Shown piece by piece: positions 59,961 through 64,000 of a stretch of 64,000 bases of DNA. The translations under genes and the position numbers were made by a program. The notes under the pieces are model-generated. The model ran no database searches. It saw nothing but the letters and a program-made list of their open reading frames with translations, and was not told the DNA's origin. The first letter of the stretch is position 1, and each line of letters starts with the position of its first letter. This DNA is from Bradyrhizobium sp. PSBB068 (GTDB lineage: Bacteria > Pseudomonadota > Alphaproteobacteria > Rhizobiales > Xanthobacteraceae): positions 1,736,001 through 1,800,000 of the forward strand of contig CP069300.1 of NCBI GenBank assembly GCA_016839165.1. The letters are read 5' to 3'.

Positions 59961-60084
59961 CCTCTCCCGCTTGCGGGGGGGAGGGTCCGGGTGGGGGCTC
60001 TCTCCACGAGTTGCGTCGTGGAGAGAGCCCCCACCCGGACCGCATCGGACGATGCGATCCGGCCTCCCCCGCAAGCGGGAGAGG
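59961..60084. repeat. 124-bp nested inverted repeat element, copy 2
   Basis: Outer arms CCTCTCCCGCTTGCGGGGG and CCCCCGCAAGCGGGAGAGG. Next inside are GGGTCCGGGTGGGGGCTCTC and its complement around GAGAGCCCCCACCCGGAC, and a small ACGA-GTTG-CGTCGT-type tip. It closely matches 50957-51074. Not coding. Confidence 0.85.
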
Positions 60085-60181
60085 CAAGAAAGCTCAGCCC
60101 GATCCGCATGCCTATAAAGTTGGCAGCATCAGCCCAATAATGTTACGCCCTCCCCAAGGCTGCTTGGGAAATGGGCGATTC

Positions 60182-61441
60182 ATGGACGGCGTGGTGACGA
60201 AGGAGGAGGCGGGGATCGGGTTCCGCGCCCTGGTTCTTGCGCTCCTGGCATTGGCCTCGGCCCACATGCTGTCGACGCTGCTGCGGACGATCCCGGCGAT
60301 CAGCCTCGACCTGATGGCGCGGGATTTCGGTACCTCACCGCAGGCGCTGGCGAGCCTTACCTCGATCTATCATTTCTCCTTTGCCGCTTCGCAAATCCCG
60401 GTGGGCGCCGCGATGGACCGCTTTGGCGTGCGGCCGGTGTCGCTGAGCCTGCTCGGCGGTACCGTGGTCGGGACGCTGGTCTCGGCGCTGGCCACCGGCC
60501 CCGCGAGCTTCGTGCTCGGACAATTGATGCTCGGCATCGCCACCTCCGGCATGCTGATGTGCCCGATGACGCTCGCCGCCAAGCAGATGTCGGCGGCGAA
60601 GTTCGGCTTGTGGTCCGGCCTGATCCTCTCGATCGGCAATATCGGCATGCTGCTGTCGGCGAGCCCGCTCGCCTTCGTCGTCGATCAGTTCGGCTGGCGG
60701 GCCGGCTTCTGGGTTTCGGCTGGATTCGGAATTGCGGTGCTGATCGCGGTGTTTGCGCTGGTGCCGCGGCAGCCGGCGGTGCATGCGGATGATTCCTCGC
60801 CGCTGCATCAGATGGCCGAGGTGCTGCGGCTCGGCCTGTCGCGCGGCCTGCGCGGGCTGATCGCGCTGTCGCTGGTCTCGCTCGGCGCGTCGCTGGTGCT
60901 GCGCGGCCTGTGGGGCGGGCCGTGGCTGATGGATGTGAAGGGCTTGAGCCGGATCGAGGCCGGCAACGTGCTCGGCCTGTTCACGCTGGCGATGATCGTC
61001 GGCCCGGCCTGCATCGGCGCCTTCGATCGCAAGTTCGGGCACCGCCGCACCATGGTGGCGGCAACGCATGCCATCGCCGCATTGCTGTTGGTAGCGATGG
61101 CCGCCGGCGCGCCGCATTTCCCGGTCTCGAATCTGTTCGGCGTTGCCGTGATGCCGACGCAATATGACCTGGTGCTGCTGATCCTGATCGGGCTGGCGAC
61201 GTCGGCGCAGCCGCTGATCTATGGCATGACGCGGCAGCTCGTGGACGCCCAGAACACCGGCAAGGCGCTGTCGTCGGTCAATCTCGCGTTCTTCCTCGGC
61301 GCAGCGCTGTTGCAATCGAGCACCGCCGGCGTTGCGGCGCTGTTCGGGCTGCCTGCCGTGCTGCTGTTCATCGCCGCCGCGCTGGTGATCGGGGTCGTGC
61401 TGTTTTGGGTCTATACCTCGACGGCGGTGACGATAAGATAG
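60182..61441 (+). CDS. MFS transporter
   Basis: A 419-residue major facilitator with 12 hydrophobic segments. Motif A-like loop: GAAMDRFGVRPVSLSLLGG; mid-protein loop about residues 195-220. ATG 60182 has GGGA upstream; ATG 60140 (MLRPPQG) is an alternative. The stop lies 29 bp before the hydantoinase B gene, so it probably imports the substrate of that enzyme. Substrate not predictable. Confidence 0.88.
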   Translation: MDGVVTKEEAGIGFRALVLALLALASAHMLSTLLRTIPAISLDLMARDFGTSPQALASLTSIYHFSFAASQIPVGAAMDRFGVRPVSLSLLGGTVVGTLVSALATGPASFVLGQLMLGIATSGMLMCPMTLAAKQMSAAKFGLWSGLILSIGNIGMLLSASPLAFVVDQFGWRAGFWVSAGFGIAVLIAVFALVPRQPAVHADDSSPLHQMAEVLRLGLSRGLRGLIALSLVSLGASLVLRGLWGGPWLMDVKGLSRIEAGNVLGLFTLAMIVGPACIGAFDRKFGHRRTMVAATHAIAALLLVAMAAGAPHFPVSNLFGVAVMPTQYDLVLLILIGLATSAQPLIYGMTRQLVDAQNTGKALSSVNLAFFLGAALLQSSTAGVAALFGLPAVLLFIAAALVIGVVLFWVYTSTAVTIR

Positions 61442-61470
61442 CGGTCTGTTCCACTGCTTCCGGAAGTCAC

Positions 61471-63129
61471 GTGTCCACGCCTGCCAAGATCGATCCGATC
61501 ACTCGTTCCGTCGTCCAGCACCGCCTGTCGTCGATCGTCAAGGAGATGGGCGAAGCCATGCTTCGCACCTCCTATTCGCAGATCCTCAATTCCAGCCGCG
61601 ATTTCTCGCTGGCGATCTGCGATACCAGCGGGCGGTTGATCGCGCAGGCCGATCACATTCCGGTGCATGTCGGCGCGCTGCCGTGGGCGACGCTCGCGGT
61701 CGAAGAGCGCTTCAAGGATGTCGCGCCGGGCGACGTCATCCTGCTCAACGATCCCTATCAGGGCGGCAGCCATCTGCCCGATCTCACCGCCTTCGTGCCG
61801 GTATTCGATGGCGGAAAAAGGCTGCTATGGACCATCGTGCGGGCGCATCAGAGCGACATCGGCGGCGCCACCCATGGCGCTTACAATCCGGCGGCGACCG
61901 AGATCTATCAGGAAGGCATCCGGATTCCGCCGATCAAGCTCTATGAGGCCGGCAAGCCGCGCGAGGACCTGCTCGACCTGCTGGCTTTGAACATCCGCAA
62001 CCCCCGCGAATTCCGCGGCGACCTCGCGGCGATGCTCGGCGCGGCGCATCTCGGCGAGCGGCGGGTCGCAAAGCTGTTCAGCGAATTCGGCGCCGAGACG
62101 GTCGAAGCCGCGATCGAAGCCATTCTCGATGCGACGGAGCAGCAGACCCGCGCCGTGGTGTCGACCTGGAGGGATGGTGTGTTCTACGGCGAGGCGCTGC
62201 TCGACGATGACGGCCACGGCCGCACCGACATCAAGATCGCCGCCAAGGTGACCAAGAAGGGCAGCGACATTGAGGTCGATCTCACCGGCTCCGATCCGCA
62301 GTCGACTAGTTTTGTCAATTCGTCGCACGCCAACATGCAGGCTGCGGTGGCGATGGCGTTTGCCTATCTGATCGACGCCGATATTCCCAAGAACACAGGC
62401 GCGCTGCGGCCGCTGAAAGTGGTGGCGAAGCAGGGCACCATCGTGTGGGCCGATCCCGGCCGTCCGGTGACCTTGTGCACCAGCCATCCCTCCAACGAAA
62501 TCGTGGAGGCGATCATCAAGGCGATGTCGGCGTCCTGTCCGGATCGCGTGATGGGTGGCTGGGGGCGAAGATTCCGCATCGCGATCCAGGGCGAGGATCC
62601 GCGCAACGGACGCAATTTCATCTGGCACATGTTCCAGGCGCGGCCCGGCGGCGGCGCGTCGCCCGGCGGCGACGGCTATTCCTCGATCGGCGAGTGGCAT
62701 TCGGTGGGCGGGCTCAAATTCGGCAGCATCGAGGTCGCCGAAGTGCGCTTTCCGCTGCATTTCCGCCAGCACGAGTTCCGGCCGGATTCCGGCGGCGATG
62801 GCCAGCATCGCGGCGGCCTCGGTGTGGCGCTCGACATGGTGCTGGAGACCGAGAGGCCGGCCAAGGGCAACACCGCCGGCGACGGCGCGCGCCACGGCCC
62901 GTGCGGCATGCTCGGCGGCAAGGATGGCGAGCCGCATCACTATCGCCTCCTGTCGGAAGGCCGCGCGCCGCGCGTGCTGAAGACCAAGGAGGTCGGCATA
63001 GAGCTGCGCCCCGGTGATTGCCTCGAGATCCGCTCGTCGGGCGGCGGCGGCTGGGGGCCGCCTGAGAAGCGCTCGGCTGAGGCGCGCGCGCGCGACGTCG
63101 CGCAAGGTCTGGTTTCGAAGGCGGTATAG
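61471..63129 (+). CDS. hyuB: Hydantoinase B/oxoprolinase family protein (HyuB)
   Basis: A 552-residue protein of the hydantoinase B/oxoprolinase family. Landmarks are IDPITRSVVQHRLSSIVKEMGEAMLRTSYSQILNSSRDFS, DVILLNDPYQGGSHLPDLTAFVPVF, RAHQSDIGGATHGAYNP and the C-terminal GDCLEIRSSGGGGWGPPEKR. With subunit A it performs ATP-dependent opening of hydantoins or 5-oxoproline, or carboxylation as in acetone/acetophenone carboxylases. GTG 61471 follows GGAAG at 5 nt; the frame is open further but inside the transporter's end. Subunit A follows 7 bp later. Confidence 0.92.
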   Translation: MSTPAKIDPITRSVVQHRLSSIVKEMGEAMLRTSYSQILNSSRDFSLAICDTSGRLIAQADHIPVHVGALPWATLAVEERFKDVAPGDVILLNDPYQGGSHLPDLTAFVPVFDGGKRLLWTIVRAHQSDIGGATHGAYNPAATEIYQEGIRIPPIKLYEAGKPREDLLDLLALNIRNPREFRGDLAAMLGAAHLGERRVAKLFSEFGAETVEAAIEAILDATEQQTRAVVSTWRDGVFYGEALLDDDGHGRTDIKIAAKVTKKGSDIEVDLTGSDPQSTSFVNSSHANMQAAVAMAFAYLIDADIPKNTGALRPLKVVAKQGTIVWADPGRPVTLCTSHPSNEIVEAIIKAMSASCPDRVMGGWGRRFRIAIQGEDPRNGRNFIWHMFQARPGGGASPGGDGYSSIGEWHSVGGLKFGSIEVAEVRFPLHFRQHEFRPDSGGDGQHRGGLGVALDMVLETERPAKGNTAGDGARHGPCGMLGGKDGEPHHYRLLSEGRAPRVLKTKEVGIELRPGDCLEIRSSGGGGWGPPEKRSAEARARDVAQGLVSKAV

Positions 63130-63136
63130 GGCAGCG

Positions 63137-64000
63137 ATGTATACGATTGGCGTTGACGTCGGCGGCACCTACACCGACCTGGTTGCGACTGATCAAAGCG
63201 GGCGAACCGTGTTCGCGAAATCGCCGTCCACGCCGGCCGATCAGTCGGTCGGCGTGATGGCCGGATTGGAAGAGCTGGCGCGGCGTCTCGGCGTCACGCG
63301 CGCGGCGATGCTGGCCGCCACCGATCGCCTGGTGCACGGCACGACGGTTGCGACCAACGCGTTGCTGGAACGCAAGGGCGCCAAGGTCGCGCTGCTCACC
63401 ACCGAGGGGCATCGCGACGTCGTCGAGATGCGCGAAGGCCTGAAGCCGGATCGCTACGATCTGCGCACGCCGCCGCCCGAGCCGCTGGTGCCGCGCGAGC
63501 GCCGCTTCGGCGTGCGCGAGCGGCTGAAGGCCGACGGCAGCGCCGCTGTTGCGCTCGATGCCGCCGCGCTCGGCGATGTCATCGCCGAGGTCAAGCGCTC
63601 CGGCGCGAATTCGGTCGCGGTCTGCTTCCTGCACGCCTATCTCAACCCGGTGCATGAGCTTGCCGCGGTCGAGCGGCTGGCGAAGGAACTGCCTGATGTC
63701 AGCGTGTCGCGCTCCAGCGACGTGCTGCCGCAGATCAAGGAATATGAGCGCGTCTCGACCACGATCGTGAACGCCTATGTCGAGCCGACGGTGCGGCGCT
63801 ATCTGACCAATCTGGAGCGCAGCCTGCATGAAGCCGGCTTCAAGGGCTCGCTGTTCGTCGTGCTGTCGCACGGCGGCATGGCGCCGGTGGAGGAAGCCTC
63901 GCGGCTCGCTGCCGGCACCGTGCTGTCGGGCCCGGCCGGCGGCATCTCCGGCAGCCGCCGCTGCGCCGAGATGCTTGGGATTCCCGATCTCGTGCCGTTC
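63137..64000 (+). CDS. hyuA: Hydantoinase A/oxoprolinase family protein (HyuA), N-terminal part
   Basis: The first 288 residues of subunit A; the gene continues beyond the window. The start MYTIGVDVGGTYTDLVATDQ is the ATP-binding actin-like DxGGT motif, followed by LVHGTTVATNALLERKGAKVALLTTEGHRDVVEMREG, EYERVSTTIVNAYVEPTVRRY and GTVLSGPAGGISGS, all typical. It is the partner of the preceding subunit B. Whether the complex is a hydantoinase, oxoprolinase or carboxylase cannot be decided here. Confidence 0.93.
   Translation, partial: MYTIGVDVGGTYTDLVATDQSGRTVFAKSPSTPADQSVGVMAGLEELARRLGVTRAAMLAATDRLVHGTTVATNALLERKGAKVALLTTEGHRDVVEMREGLKPDRYDLRTPPPEPLVPRERRFGVRERLKADGSAAVALDAAALGDVIAEVKRSGANSVAVCFLHAYLNPVHELAAVERLAKELPDVSVSRSSDVLPQIKEYERVSTTIVNAYVEPTVRRYLTNLERSLHEAGFKGSLFVVLSHGGMAPVEEASRLAAGTVLSGPAGGISGSRRCAEMLGIPDLVPF

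Noticed and set aside
1..64000. CRISPR arrays, tRNA/rRNA genes, insertion sequences, prophage or integrative element
   Set aside because: No regularly spaced direct repeats, no tRNA-like cloverleaf or rRNA sequence recognised, and no transposase, integrase, or conjugation gene among the frames. The repeats found are palindromic intergenic elements without genes.

Overview
The window is about 64 kb of dense, GC-rich chromosome (62 genes called, short gaps, many 1-4 nt overlaps). It carries a MipZ-type division ATPase, GANTC (CcrM-type) sites, a FixK/FNR box, sigma-54 promoters, PuuE and BiuH homologues and several families of palindromic intergenic repeats. Together these point to an alphaproteobacterium of the order Hyphomicrobiales, most probably Bradyrhizobium or a close relative. 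I see no rRNA, tRNA, CRISPR array, transposase, integrase or phage gene. The content reads as ordinary chromosome rich in transport and catabolism.

Layout. 1-3.8 kb: end of a luciferase-like oxidoreductase, a GST, an SDR, and a TetR regulator divergent from a crotonase across a palindrome. 4.1-4.9 kb: mipZ behind a cluster of GANTC sites. 4.9-10.8 kb: a secreted GH79-like glycosidase, a TIM-barrel isomerase, an MHS-type transporter and a PhyH dioxygenase, the last divergent from a LacI regulator across two operators. 10.8-18.2 kb: a seven-gene operon of an XRE regulator plus hyfB-C-E-F-G-I-like genes. It builds a membrane complex related to complex I and group 4 hydrogenases, but its large subunit lacks the cysteines that hold Ni-Fe, so it fits the Ehr (energy-converting hydrogenase-related) class. 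18.4-22.7 kb: CHAD protein, MarR regulator, enoyl-CoA isomerase-like protein, mutarotase, SDR.

22.9-31.5 kb is a nitrogen-scavenging region: DUF3830 protein, PuuE-type allantoinase, a BMP-type ABC importer operon containing a biuret hydrolase homologue, and an allantoate amidohydrolase-like enzyme. The importer operon has a sigma-54-like promoter. 31.7-38.1 kb: an orphan PAS histidine kinase, a coiled-coil protein behind a FixK-type promoter, a LysR/YeiH pair, and a formamidase divergent from a second cysteine hydrolase with a sigma-54-type promoter facing each way. 38.3-49.1 kb: a sugar-type ABC importer without its ATPase, a VOC protein, a DadA/PuuB-like FAD oxidoreductase and a complete Dpp-type ABC importer. 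49.6-50.9 kb: an HU protein, a catalytically degenerate SDR and a possible tiny membrane peptide.

51.1-58.7 kb is a sulfonate-sulfur cluster: three SsuA-type binding proteins, SsuC- and SsuB-type transporter parts, a DszC/SfnB-like flavin enzyme and SsuD. 59.1-64 kb: a CmcJ/NvfI-type 2-oxoglutarate oxygenase, an MFS transporter, hydantoinase/oxoprolinase subunit B and the start of subunit A, which runs off the end. Overall the segment looks built for scavenging N (ureides, biuret, amides) and S (sulfonates), with one cofactor-less energy-converting complex whose role is open.
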